From contig RPFO01000312.1 in assembly GCA_009746045.1 (NCBI GenBank), positions 2,749,779 to 2,813,778 of the forward strand: 64,000 nt of DNA. The letters run 5' to 3'. The DNA is from Mesostigma viride. Its lineage: Eukaryota > Streptophyta > Mesostigmatophyceae > Mesostigmatales > Mesostigmataceae. The notes under the pieces were generated by a model. The model was given only the letters and a program-made list of their open reading frames with translations. It did not search any database and was not told the DNA's origin. Made by a program: the position numbers and the translations under genes. Each line of letters starts with the position of its first letter. The stretch's first letter is position 1. Shown here piece after piece: positions 46,137 to 56,440 of the stretch.

Positions 46137-47381
46137 ATGTCGAATGATCCAGGGGAGCGGTCCCCCATGAGCTCGGCGGATACGGGATCCTATCCCTCCG
46201 ACTCGGAGGAGTCATTCCGGTCGGGAGGGACACTGTATTCGACGGAGTCGTTGCCGGCGGTAGTCGAAGAATTTTTGCGGACCCATTGCGATTTGGCAAC
46301 GGTAACCGAGAATCTGTCCTTATCGCAGAAGAGCATTGCCGTACGATTACACCGCATGAGGGTTGCTGACCAGCACAGGCCTGATGAGCCGGCATGGTTC
46401 GGCCAAGATATGGAGCCCGGAATCCTCGGGTGCATTGTTGACCTACTCGGCCCCCTGGAACGCGCGAGGGTCAGCGTAATGAGCAAAGAAGTGCGTTTGA
46501 TAGTGCAGCAGCACAAGTGGCAGATCAAGACCGGTATTCATTGGAGGGAGGCGGAGCATTTGGAGGAAGAGTACGGCCCTATTGACGACATCGCAGCACC
46601 AACGCGCATGCTCATCACTGGCACCTTATTCGATCCCACCCGGGCTAATCCCATCAGGAATAACAGCATCACGTTGGAGCTGTCTGCATCCACCCTGGAG
46701 GCATACGGCACCACATTTCGCAAGCTCATGTCGGATGTGAAGTCGCGTCTGCGCCGGCAGCCTCCCACCTGCCTGGGGAACTTGTTCTCGCTTCGCGACA
46801 TTCCCGCAGACCTGGGCAGTCAGTGGAGCATGGAATACGTTGCCCAGTGGCGGCAACATGAAGACGAAAGGCGCGGCCACGACCTGCTGCCCCCAGAGGA
46901 AATGGAGAGGCAGCTCGTGGCAGAGTGGAACCACGTATGGCAGTCGCCGATCATGTGGGGTCTGTACAGCATTGTGGTCTTCACCAGCTGCCAGGCTTGG
47001 GGAGAGGGGTGGGAGTCCGCGGGGCATACTAGGGACTATTGGGATCGTGCAGGGTGGGCAACTTTGCTGGAGTCCATGCCTACACTTGATCCCGTGGTTC
47101 TCGCCGGCGCCGTCTTGTTGACGCACCCAGCGGCTACCAACGTCCTTAAAGAGCGGTTGCAGGAGCCCTGCACGTTGCGGCTGCTGCGTGGAAGAGGGTC
47201 GCACCTGGTTGAGGAGGCACGGACAACGTGCATGCGCGACGGCAATCGATTTGGGCGGTCTACCCAGAACACGTATGGGCAGGCAGGACGCTTTCTGGGC
47301 GAGTGTGGCCGGTGGCTCTACACTATCAGTCGGAGTGCCGTCCCGACCCTCATGGGCGTGAAAGTGGTTACTCGTATCTAG
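46137..47381 (+). CDS. Gene F: F-box-like protein of unknown function
   Basis: Single-exon frame, 414 residues from ATG 46137 (MSNDPGERSPMSSADTG); the frame is open upstream without another ATG. Residues 1-45 are Ser/acidic. Residues about 92-125 (EPGILGCIVDLLGPLERARV, then SVMSKEVRLIVQQ) fit the F-box pattern of a leading Pro, hydrophobic helix, and V/SxxSKxxR, although the match is short. The remainder has Trp- and Glu-rich helices (WSMEYVAQWRQHEDERRGHD; RDYWDRAGWATLLESMPTLD) and ends VKVVTRI. No repeats or other motifs were identified. If it is an F-box protein it would dock to SKP1 in an SCF ligase; this is inference. Expression is probably driven from array 3. Confidence 0.55.
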   Translation: MSNDPGERSPMSSADTGSYPSDSEESFRSGGTLYSTESLPAVVEEFLRTHCDLATVTENLSLSQKSIAVRLHRMRVADQHRPDEPAWFGQDMEPGILGCIVDLLGPLERARVSVMSKEVRLIVQQHKWQIKTGIHWREAEHLEEEYGPIDDIAAPTRMLITGTLFDPTRANPIRNNSITLELSASTLEAYGTTFRKLMSDVKSRLRRQPPTCLGNLFSLRDIPADLGSQWSMEYVAQWRQHEDERRGHDLLPPEEMERQLVAEWNHVWQSPIMWGLYSIVVFTSCQAWGEGWESAGHTRDYWDRAGWATLLESMPTLDPVVLAGAVLLTHPAATNVLKERLQEPCTLRLLRGRGSHLVEEARTTCMRDGNRFGRSTQNTYGQAGRFLGECGRWLYTISRSAVPTLMGVKVVTRI

Positions 47382-47990
47382 AACACCAGTCTTTGTGGAT
47401 GCGTTTCAGTCAGCTGTGATCGAGTTGCTGGTGGTTGTTACCTGTGGGACATTTCTTGTGGGGGGAGACTTGGTCCATATCTCAGGCTTGTCTTACATGA
47501 TGCAGTGGCACTTTCGGGCTGGAGGGTTAATTGTGGCCCGGCCTGCCGGTTTAGCTTCAGTGCTCTCATGTCGGCCTTTCCCTTGGCCTGTCGTGGTCTT
47601 GTTGTTACCACCTATTGACAGTGCCAATATCTTTTGACAAGAGCTTTCAGTTATGTCTACTGTATTATTTTCAGGTCGTCTGTGACTGACGCCACATGGG
47701 ATGAGATAGGAGGTACTCGGCTATCATTGCTAATTACTTTAATGCATGCCCATTGGGCCATGCATAGTGTATATTTTTCATGCATGCACGCCATTATGTA
47801 TCGCTGGGTCCATCCCATCAAATGCTTGTTTATTGCCAGGTCTGGTGGAAGTCCGTAAGTACTTGCGTGTCATGCGCATGGGCATGTTTATAGTACTATG
47901 CTAATCTCTTTAGAAACATAATTACACGGAAGTTACAAATCTCATCTGCATCATGCCCCAAGACACTACATTAAACAATCAAATAAAATT
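47382..47990. other. Gene F 3' region
   Basis: No coding feature recognised. There are several in-frame short ORFs but none with domain character. Confidence 0.4.
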
Positions 47991-48520
47991 ATAACATGCC
48001 TCCGTTGGGAGATCATGTAGCACATATTCCTTGCTGAATGGGTGGAGGTGGGTCAAGCCGCGACATCGAAATAAGGTAACTCTAACCTATCTAGTCTACA
48101 AAATCCTAACTACACTTCTCCCCAAAGCGCCCCTTCCGCTTTGGGGGAGGGGGCTTGCCCACAGGGGCTGGCGTGTGAGCCGGGACATTGGTCATCCACC
48201 TCTTCTTGTTCTGCCTAGGAACAGAGAGCGAAGAAGTGCGGTGTGGGGACCCCTTCTCGTGGTAATGCGTTACATGTACTCCCCACCGGGCTTTGCTCTT
48301 CATGGGTTCATAAAGACAACAATTATTCAGTAAGAATTTAATAAATTAGGAACACATATCCGTTGGGAGTCACTGTTACACATATCTACCTGCAAAGGGG
48401 CATATGATTTTCACCTTTGCGGAGTGTCTGATGGGCATATGATTTTTAATACATTCTGAGCTACAACCTGCACGTGCATGGGTTTAGTTAACTGGCACCT
48501 ATACTAGAGGCCTGACATGG
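47991..48520 (-). pseudogene. LINE ORF2 3' end inside the giant element
   Basis: The minus strand 48220-48110 reads NVPAHTPAPVGKPPPPKRKG and then RF, the same tail as the copies at 5283-5560 and 26600-27010. The UTR side (47996-48040) shares CTCCGTTGGGAGATCATGTAG with 5297. 48350-48520 contains a second, diverged copy of the 3' motif (CACATATCC...GGGGCATATG) also found at 27045 and 53790. Confidence 0.6.
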
Positions 48521-49443
48521 GGTGGAGCTTCAGTGCTTCCCCGCCATCTCCTTCTCCCACACTGGGTGCTCCGCCTCCTTCTTCTCCGGCCCTGCCCGTG
48601 GGTGCACCGGCCCCGCCTCCTCCTTCTCCTCACGGGACGATTCGCGCTCCACGCATGGCTGCAGCATCAGTTATCACGGGCAAGACATAGCAGTAACCGC
48701 GCTATGGCTGTTCTAGCACCAGCCTAGCAGCCTGCCATGATCAGTCAGCAAACCCACGCCAGCTAAACCCTTGGCTGTCACAACCAGTCCATGCATCATT
48801 AAGTATGGGTACGGGGAAAGCTTCCCGCATATCCATGCCCATATGGATGGCAGCAACACAAGGACTGGCACCCTAGCCCCCCGTGCACACACAAAAACGT
48901 GGGTCGTGGCTTCCTCGCCCCATCCGTCATGCATGACAGCGCGTACTTTACTCGCATTCACACCGGGCTGCATCCCAGCGCCGTTGCTGTCCCCATGTGA
49001 AACGTCGGCTGATTAAGCAGATACACAGCTGAGTCTGATGTAAACCGCTAAACCCCAAACCCATGCAGACCACAGTCAAGGACGCGTGCATGTCAAGCCA
49101 TGCCAATTGTGAACCGTACAGCAATTTACTTTTCAAGCCTGAAGAGGTGTATAGGAGATAGTAGCCTGGAAGAGGTTACAGGGGCACATGTCCATTAGCG
49201 AGCGGAACAACACAGCATACACCCTACAAGCGTACCGCACAATGTCCTCCTGCAATTGTCTGCAGATCTCCCAATGCCGCAGACATCTCCACTGCTCTCA
49301 TGGCGATTGCAAATGCTTCATGCCGCTGACATCTCCACTGCTCTCATGGCGATTGCAAATGCTTCATGCCGCACCTCTGCTTACAGCAGAAAAGCTTCCT
49401 CCGGGCGAGGCACCTGACTGCAACCAACACCCATTCCTTGGCT
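48521..49443. other. Spacer upstream of LINE tail and downstream of gene G
   Basis: No exon assigned. A ~46-bp direct repeat (TGACATCTCCACTGCTCTCATGGCGATTGCAAATGC) occurs at about 49284 and 49326. Confidence 0.4.
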
Positions 49444-50481
49444 TCACAACGTGGCCATGACAGCATCGTGAATCTGCTTCGCCAACGCCCACACTTCAGG
49501 ACCCGCGCCCTGCACCGCCATGGCCACAGGCTGCACCGCTGCAATCGATGCAGCATTCACTGCCTGCGCCGCACCATGTACTGCATGCACGAAAGCCAAT
49601 CCTGGCTCGGTTATCATGGTCTTGCCCGATTCCTGCTGCTTCTTCTTCTTCGATGCGGTCATGCAGACTTTATACCCCTTCCTCTCCAAGCACGCCTTCA
49701 GCACCTGGCTCGTGCGGTGCTGAATATGCTTCTGAAGGCGCGCCTGCTAAACACGAAAGGTTGGCAATGTATGATTCCCAAACGGCATGATAGGCACATA
49801 ATCAGTCCCATTAATTGCTTTGCGGCAGTCAATGCACCAGAACACCTGTTGTAAAAAGAAGGTTATGCATGCTAGCGATTACCCGCGGCAAGAAGCAATC
49901 AACACGCCTCGCTAACAACTGCAACCACAATGTAATTCATGACGGGCCACTCACCGCTACCCTGCTCTCCTGCTTCAATGTCTCCCCATTCTCAAGGCCT
50001 CCATTGTAAACCTCTCCGTCTTCACCATCGTCATCGTCTTCCTCTTCCTCCACTCCGACGTATCCGTGTTTCCTTTTCCTAAGATACCTAGGGTTGTTCA
50101 AGTCGTATGTGCGGCGTTGGCACACTTCCAACAAAATTTTGGCCGCCTCTACCCATTACCATTTATTCGTACTATCATAACATATCCAGGCGTTTGAAAA
50201 ATCATTCCCTCGTTCGAATTTCTACCCCTGGGCGTCTATGACGAGGCAGTCACGACGGGACGCAGATGCACAAAAATAAAACAAGGCGACATCCCTTCAA
50301 TCATTTACCAAAAAACAGAATACGCGCAGAACTTGGATTTCAACACCACGCACCCATTACCAGCGAGCACGGCTGGCCTGCAACCGCCATGATTTCATAA
50401 CCAGAAGCCAGGGCCCACACTCCATCCCGTTACCTCATCTTCCACGCACGGCTTCCGCTGCTTCCCTCTGCTCTTTCGCAT
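49444..50481 (-). CDS. Gene G: small acidic protein with candidate C2H2-like finger
   Basis: Proposed exons: 50481-50434, 50146-49955, 49845 to about 49799 and about 49747-49444, with GTAACG, GTGAGT and GTGCCT donors. The last intron is only 51 bp (GTGCCT...TTTAG). It is in frame but contains the stop codon that would otherwise end the ORF. The protein has about 180 residues: a basic start (MRKSRGKQRKPCVEDE), AAKILLEVCQRRTYDLNNPR, a Glu/Asp run (EEEEDDDDGEDGE), then CIDC..QKHIQH, which forms a CxxC-x15-HxxH pattern only if the 51-bp intron is removed. An Ala-rich C-terminus follows. It lies next to the right subterminal repeats. A DNA-binding role is a guess. If the stop is real, the protein ends at PTFRV. 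Confidence 0.45.
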
Positions 50482-50569
50482 TCTCCGCCAGCAACCTCGC
50501 CTTCTCCTCGTCGAACAATCCACTATAAGAATGAAATCCCCTCTATTGGACGACATTCAGACGATCGAA

Positions 50570-51009
50570 CTTTGCTAGCGTCTTTTCACCGGCCCCAGCA
50601 CACATAATCTATAGCCGCTTACTGGCAACGGCCGACAACGACAACTGCTGAACAGGCGACAAAGGCTGATAACTACATTTTTATATTTCGCTGCATTTGC
50701 TAATAGACACGCACGTTCTCCCACTTCACCATTACAATATATAATTATCCATCTGGCCGTGGACAGGCAAAGACCCCCTTAGTAACTTACTAAAACGTAA
50801 TCTTACAGCATCGGACCACTGGCACCTAATTTACCGGTGGTAAATTCTCAACTAAGATCCGTCGCGGTAATCTCCCGTGTCGGTACAGTACTACGAAAGA
50901 TACGTCGTGGTAACGTTACGGCTAGTAAATTTACTACCTAAGACTCGACGTTGTAATTATTACCGCCTTGGATCTCAGGCGTGGGATCGTGCGTGGTAAG
51001 ATTACCGCG
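50570..51009. repeat. Right subterminal region of the giant element
   Basis: From about 50790, GTGGTAA, GGTAAT and TTACC motifs occur every 15-30 bp (for example CGTCGTGGTAACGTTACG, GTGGTAAGATTACCGCGTGG). The motif set matches the left subterminal block but without the 16-bp amplification. Confidence 0.7.
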
Positions 51010-51062
51010 TGGTAATTTACGCCTCGGATCCTTTTTACCACCCTCGGACGAAAAGTATAGTG
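51010..51062 (-). repeat. Right terminal inverted repeat
   Basis: Exact reverse complement of 18386-18438 over 53 bp, ending CGAAAAGTATAGTG and followed by CATAGCC. Confidence 0.9.
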
Positions 51063-51239
51063 CATAGCCAGGGCGTAGCATGGCTGTACTAGGACTGGGC
51101 TAAGGCTATGGCTGGTTGTGTACCGTGCGTTAGCGGCACGTGACTCTAGGTATGTTGGCACAGCTAGGCAAACATTCTAAGCATGGCTGCCTTAGCGGCA
51201 GTGACTCCAATGGTTACAAGCTAGGGCTATTCACTATTC

Positions 51240-51530
51240 TAGCCCGCTGGGGGCGTCCACGTCTTGTGGTTGATCATCAGGTCCCCGCCCCTCCAGTGCA
51301 CCTTGGGCTTCTGGGGGTCCTGCTTATGGCGGAGGTATTCCGGCCACAGGTCGCGTCGCTGCTGTTGCTGAGCGGGGGTCAGGTCGTCATCCAGCGTCCA
51401 GGTGAGGTCGTGCAACCTCTTGCGACGAGAGAGGAACCGCTGCTTATCCTCAGGGGAGGGGAAGGTGAGCAGGACTGGTGGGGGAGCCGCCTTGTCCCGT
51501 GAGTGGGGATCGAAGGCGATGGATGGGTGG
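51240..51530 (-). pseudogene. LINE ORF1 C-terminal fragment
   Basis: The minus strand reads KQRFLSRRKRLHDLTWTLDD and then DLTPAQQQQRRDLWPEYLR, closely related to the fragment at 5715-5950. It lies 3' of the ORF2 copy, so it belongs to a different insertion. Confidence 0.55.
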
Positions 51531-51614
51531 GTGCAAACAGTCCTACCGGTCTAAGCTATCTACATCAGCTACCTACGACATCTATCTAACAGCATTACTA
51601 ACTACAACATCTAT

Positions 51615-53302
51615 CTATACAGCACTGGCGTGCCTCCCACGGGTTTGCACACGCGGGCGCTTCCCCACAGGGGGGGGCTCGTTGTCCTCTATGACCTGGG
51701 CCCACTTGGCCTTGTCCATCATCTTCTTCCAAATCACGGAGAGGCCTAGGCCCCCCACCATGTCCTCTACTAGCTGTTCTTTGAAGGTGCGGGCCTTGCG
51801 GCGTCTAACATCAGGCGGGGCCCGGCCCACGTCAGGAGGTGCCGGCCAGGCTGAGCCGGTCGCAGGCCTGCGGGGGGGGCACGTGAGGTGTCTACCTGGT
51901 TGGTGCGAGCGAGGTGCCCTATACTAGCTGCAAGCGCCGCTGCTTAATAATGGTGCTGGTGATATATGGCATGCCCTGGTACAGGTCCTCATTGCAGACA
52001 TGAGCAGCATATCCTACGCTGAAAATGGAACGCAGCATGTTGGTGACCGCGCCGTCCAGCTTAATTGCGGGCCAGGTCGGCGGTGAGGGTCCACGTCTCG
52101 GCCCCATACGTGAGAACAGGAAGGACGAGGACCTTGAACAGGTCCTGTTTCTCAGTCTTGCCCAGGGGCTTGCGCCGCAGGGCCCGGTACTGGCGTAAAG
52201 CGTGCCAGGCGAGGGAGATGCGATGGTCCACATCAACCTCGCAGCTGGGGAGCAGGCTGCCCAGCAGCTTGACGCGGTCCCGATACAGGACTCGAGATCG
52301 AGCCGTCGAGGAGATAGAGGGGTGGCGGTGAGTGGGTGAGCCCAACCGCCAGGGCCTCTGTCTTCTTGCTGACCTCAAGCCCCACTGCACGGGCCTCGAT
52401 AGCCAGGCAGTCAAGCCACATGTCTGCACGTGCCCAGTGTCCTCGAAAAGGGTGGTGTCATCTGCGTAGATGACGTCTGCCATTCATGCAGCCGAATCTC
52501 CGTGTCCGCTCCGCCATGCCAGAATTTGTTAGCAACCTGCACCCCTGGTTCCCTACCCACGATGCGGGCAAATCGCTTGCGCGCCTGAATTATTACGTAT
52601 TCGACCACAATAATGAACAGGTAGGGCGACAGCACGCAGCCCTGCCACACACCCTTCTGTAAAGGGCATGGTGGCGTGGTCCCGTAAGAAGTGCGCACCG
52701 AAGTGGTGGACCCTTCATACAGGTTGTGGATGACAGCAATAAGGGGGCGAGGGATCCGGAACAGCTCGAGGATGTCCCAAAGCGCAGGCCAGAAAACCGA
52801 ATCGAAGGCTTTGATGAAGTCCACCAGCACAAGGTGCAAAGGGGACTCACCAGGCTGAAGGCGTTGCAGTTCCTCCACCAGTCGGCGAGTAGCGAAGAGC
52901 GCCTGTACTGTGTTGCGACCTGAACGGAAGCCGTGCTGAGTCTCGCTGAGGTGACCGTCCAGGGCCGTGCGCAGGCGGTTCAGGATGAGCCGCATAAGAA
53001 GCTTGAGGGGGGCACTTTGAATGCACACCCCTCTGTAGTTGCCGGGGTCGGCTGGCGACCCCTTGTTCTTGTACAGCATGAGTGCGAAAACTGTGTTGCC
53101 AGGCCGCTGGAGGAGGTTGCGACGACAGCAGAAGGCGGTTGCAGATGTCCCGGAAGAGCAGCATAACACCGGTGTCCTCAAATTCGGCTGCAAGTTTCAC
53201 GACTGCGGCAGGAATCTCGTCGGAGCCGGTGGCTGCGTCATAACGCAGGCGCTGGACCGCCTCCGTGACCTCGCGAGAGGTGAAAGGACTCAAAGGAGGC
53301 AT
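51615..53302 (-). pseudogene. LINE reverse transcriptase (ORF2), 5'-truncated and frameshifted
   Basis: Reading down the minus strand: TSREVTEAVQRLRYDAATGS, YKNKGSPADPGNYRGVCIQS, ETQHGFRSGRNTVQALFATR, LVLVDFIKAFDSVFWPALWD, PLQKGVWQGCVLSPYLFIIV, then in another frame VIYADDTTLFEDTG (the catalytic YADD), LRRKPLGKTEKQDLFKVLVL and LRSIFSVGYAAHVCNEDLYQ, and finally EQLVEDMVGGLGLSVIWKKM. The order is that of a non-LTR polymerase plus its C-terminal region. The endonuclease part is missing and at least three frameshifts are present. It is the same family as 17515-18133 but in opposite orientation. Confidence 0.8.
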
Positions 53303-54140
53303 GTCGGACGGGTCGCCAAGTGGGCCGACCAGCCGGGGGGGACTAGGTAGTCCGCCGCTGACCTAGGCGGGGCCGGGGGCCCAGCGGGGCCGGCCAGGGC
53401 GGCCGGGCGGGCGGCGGCGGCTGGGAGTGCCAGGGGCGGGGCCGGGCGGCGCAGCTGTCCCCACGACGTCGGCCGTGGCCGCGGCCCAGGTACGAAGCCG
53501 CTTGGCTGGGGCGCCGGGGACGTCGTGGCGGTGGGGCCGGCCGAGGCCGTCCCGGCGGGTGCCCGAGGCGCTTGTACCAGAAGGGAATATATAGCAGTAG
53601 TGTAGACTAGTCAGCCGGGCTTTATAGCTTAGCACGTGGCCCACGCCTATGCGCATGTGCGCCTATGATGGGACTCCCCACCACGGATGATGCATTTGAG
53701 AGTTTAGGCAAGCTTTACCTATTATGCAGAGAGCTACTCTCTGCTGAGATTAATTAATTAATTAAGAACATAACTCCGTCGGTGGGAGTACCGTATATGT
53801 AGCACATATCCCTGAGAAGGGGCATATGGCTTGTAATACATTCTAGGCTACTTCCTGCACTTGGGTAGCCTGGGTGTAAACTACACAAGCGGACAAGCCT
53901 CTGGGTGCACAAAGTGCACCTGCACCACCATGATGTATCAGAGCTCGTAAGGCCTGGGATGGGGTGGAAGATTATTATGGCTAGGCAATGGCTAGGGAGC
54001 ATAGCATCTCAGCATGGAGAGCAGCTCTCTGCAGGGGCACAGCATAACTAGATAAAGCTAGGCATCTGACATCTGGGGTGGGGCACATCGGAGGCACACA
54101 TGTACATGTCTAAACATGCATGATGCATGAAGGCATCAGC
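53303..54140. repeat. LINE 3' UTR copies joined tail to tail
   Basis: 53360-53560 is very GC-rich without a recognised product. 53580-53750 (+) shares GGGAATA..GCAGTAGTGTAGA and CAGAGAGCT(A/G)CTCTCTGCTGAGAT with 5935-6145. After an ATTAATTAATTAA stretch (53750-53767), 53780-54135 is the reverse complement of about 6000-6360. Two insertions therefore meet at their A/T-rich tails. Confidence 0.55.
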
Positions 54141-54174
54141 TGGTGTGGGGCCGGCCTGTAGTTACTAGGCGTAT

Positions 54175-54295
54175 ACATTAATTAGTTAATTAATGGACAC
54201 GTGACTGCGTCACGTGAGCATAAGTCCTCAGTGGGAGGGGAACATGGGATGGAATGGATGGTGTAAGCTATCTAGGTCCTAGTTACAGGGTTGTG
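54175..54295 (-). repeat. LINE 3' tail unit (inverted copy of 59817-59924)
   Basis: TTAATTAATGGACACGTGAC, then TGCGTCACGTGAGCATAAGT, GTGGGAGGGGAACATGGGAT and AGCTATCTAGGTCCTAG are shared, inverted, with the short insertion at 59817-59924. Confidence 0.75.
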
Positions 54296-54489
54296 GGCAC
54301 CGCGGCCCGAATCCCTATGAATGCCATACGAGGTCACACGCGGACTGAGCCCCCACAGACTTGGGGGTGGTCTCCCAGTCATGCATCACTACTTGCCATC
54401 TGTCCTTGCTTACCATCTGCCTCCATATTACAGACAAACCAGGAGGCTGCCCGGGTGTGAGCCCGTCACGTCTAGTGTAGCACATGTCC

Positions 54490-55045
54490 ATGCCGAGTCT
54501 ATCACGAAAAGTCCACGGGTGGCGGCCCTGCCGCGCGCGGCCTGGGGCACGCCAGGTGAGGACATATCGCCCACTGAGGCTGGGCGGGCTTGGTGCCAGC
54601 TAGTCTATCTGATGTGTATACCTGATCTGTGTGGGCCAGGTGCCCGGCTAGGCCCAGGCGCCTGTGCCTAATAGTGTGGGAAACATAGGACGAATCAGCG
54701 TACAAATCCTCATTAATTACTAATGTGCAACCCAAAGGGGATGTTAAGGGCCTTGCGCAGCATCTTGGTGACGTTGCCGTCGAGTCGTTGCTCCAGCTAG
54801 CTCCTGCGTCAGTGTCCAGGTCTCGGAGCCGTAGGTCAGGATCATCAGAATGACGACGTTGAAGAGGTCACGCTTGACGATCCGGGGCGTACATGTACAA
54901 GGCCACTGTGGCTAGGCCTGACTATATTTCTACACTACTGCTGTATTCCCCTAAGCTGGGATGTCTGGAGGTGCTGGGGCCTCGGGGACTGCTTGCCAGG
55001 GCGATTGTGGCCGACATAGATGGCCGCCCAGTTACTGATATCGCC
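54490..55045 (-). pseudogene. LINE ORF2 and ORF1 fragments
   Basis: The minus strand at about 54730-54560 reads NEDLYADSSYVSHTIRHRRL and then GLAGHLAHT, a LINE ORF2 C-terminal motif. At 55040-54930 it matches the 3' end of the ORF1 fragment at 5862-5950 (GGGGAATACAGCAGTAGTGTAG). The pieces are disordered and broken. Confidence 0.5.
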
Positions 55046-55244
55046 CCCGACCGGCTAATCTATGGCGGTCGGTCCGTAGGCGTACACGTTTAGCTTGGAA
55101 GATTGTAAACGCAGAGAGCTAGCGTCGGAGCTGGCCAACCACTGGCTTATGACCGCTAGCCAGCAAAGCCTATCCTTAGCCGTAACCGTGGGAAAACCCT
55201 TTTTTTTTTTTTTTCCTACCACGTTGCACGGTTACCCCTACCGT

Positions 55245-56440
55245 CGTTGTGGCGCCGGTCACTGTCGCGCCATCAAGCGGCGTTGTCTCGCCTGCTAGCG
55301 CCGCTGTCGCGCCCACGCGCGAGGTCGTCACTCCTACCGCCGCTGTCGTCGCACCCACTCGCGAGGATGCTGCATGCGCCTGCTCGCGCTGCGGTCGCGC
55401 CTACGCGCGGCGCTGTCGTCGCTCCTACTGTCACTACCGTCGCTCAGGTGCGCGACCCAGTGGTGTCCCCCGGTGGGGTTGCTGCGCCGTTGCGAGTGGT
55501 GCCGCCGCCAGGTTCTGGTGGACCCCCTTCTACGTCTATACTGCATGCCGCCCTGCAGTGGTGGTGTCCGGCACTGATGCTGCCTGCTGTTTTAGCCAAG
55601 CTGATGGTGGACCAGGTCCGCTTGAACGCCGTCGTGGGCCAGCGCTCCCTTTTTACCACGCTCCATGTTTCGCGCCAGGGCGACCCGGCGTTATGTACAG
55701 GCACCGTCGGTTGCGCACAACTGTCCGGTTGTCTCGGACCAGGCCGGTGGTGGGTCAGGGTCTGTCGGTGTTTGCGTGTCGAGAGTTGCAGGTCCCCCGG
55801 GTGTCAGCGGATGTTGCACAGGTGCCCCACTCTCTTGCGGCTAGGCTGCACCCGTCACGACATTCCCGCGGCCGCTGCTACTCAACCGCAGGACACGGAT
55901 GCACCCCCGTTCGGGATGATTGTGCTTCCCGATCGTTGTACGAGGGCGACTGTTTGGTTCGCCGGCTCGCCTACCGCTGGGCGCGTCACCACAACGACCG
56001 CCTCACCTACGCCAGCTGGGCGTGGGCCTACCCCGCACCCTTGTGCGTGCCGCCGTCGGACGCCGTCTTCTTCTGCCGCCCACCGCGCTCTCCGGGCCTT
56101 CTGGCAACGCAGCTGCAGCCCTCCCTGCTGCATGGGACGCGTGCCGGCCCGCCCCACTGCCCGGCCAGGGGCTGGACAGCCGGTGTGGTCCGCCGGCCCC
56201 CCGGCGCGAGCCCTACTTTTCTACTTTTGGTTCACAGCAGTGCCCCCGACGTTGGCGGGGCCGAGAGATCCGGCATATCCGTCTGTGGCCGGCCAACGTG
56301 GATCGGCTTCTTGAGCTTTTCTTCACGACTGCCCAGCTTTCCCAGTTGACTGTGGCCAGCCGCGCCTACCTCCGCATTTTGTGCGTGTGTGCAGTGGAAC
56401 CTCAGTTTTTTCGCCCAATTTTCTTGCGGGCACATTGACT
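55245..56440 (+). other. Unidentified GC-rich ORF region
   Basis: Two plus-strand frames stay open for more than 350 codons each (55247-56314 and 55249-56349), rich in Ala, Pro, Arg and Cys; one has CACSRCGRAYARRCRRSYC. Neither has a family signature I recognise. Overlapping open frames in GC-rich DNA argue that at least one is spurious. Its place upstream of a possible LTR could make it a decayed gag-like region, but that is speculative. Confidence 0.25.
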
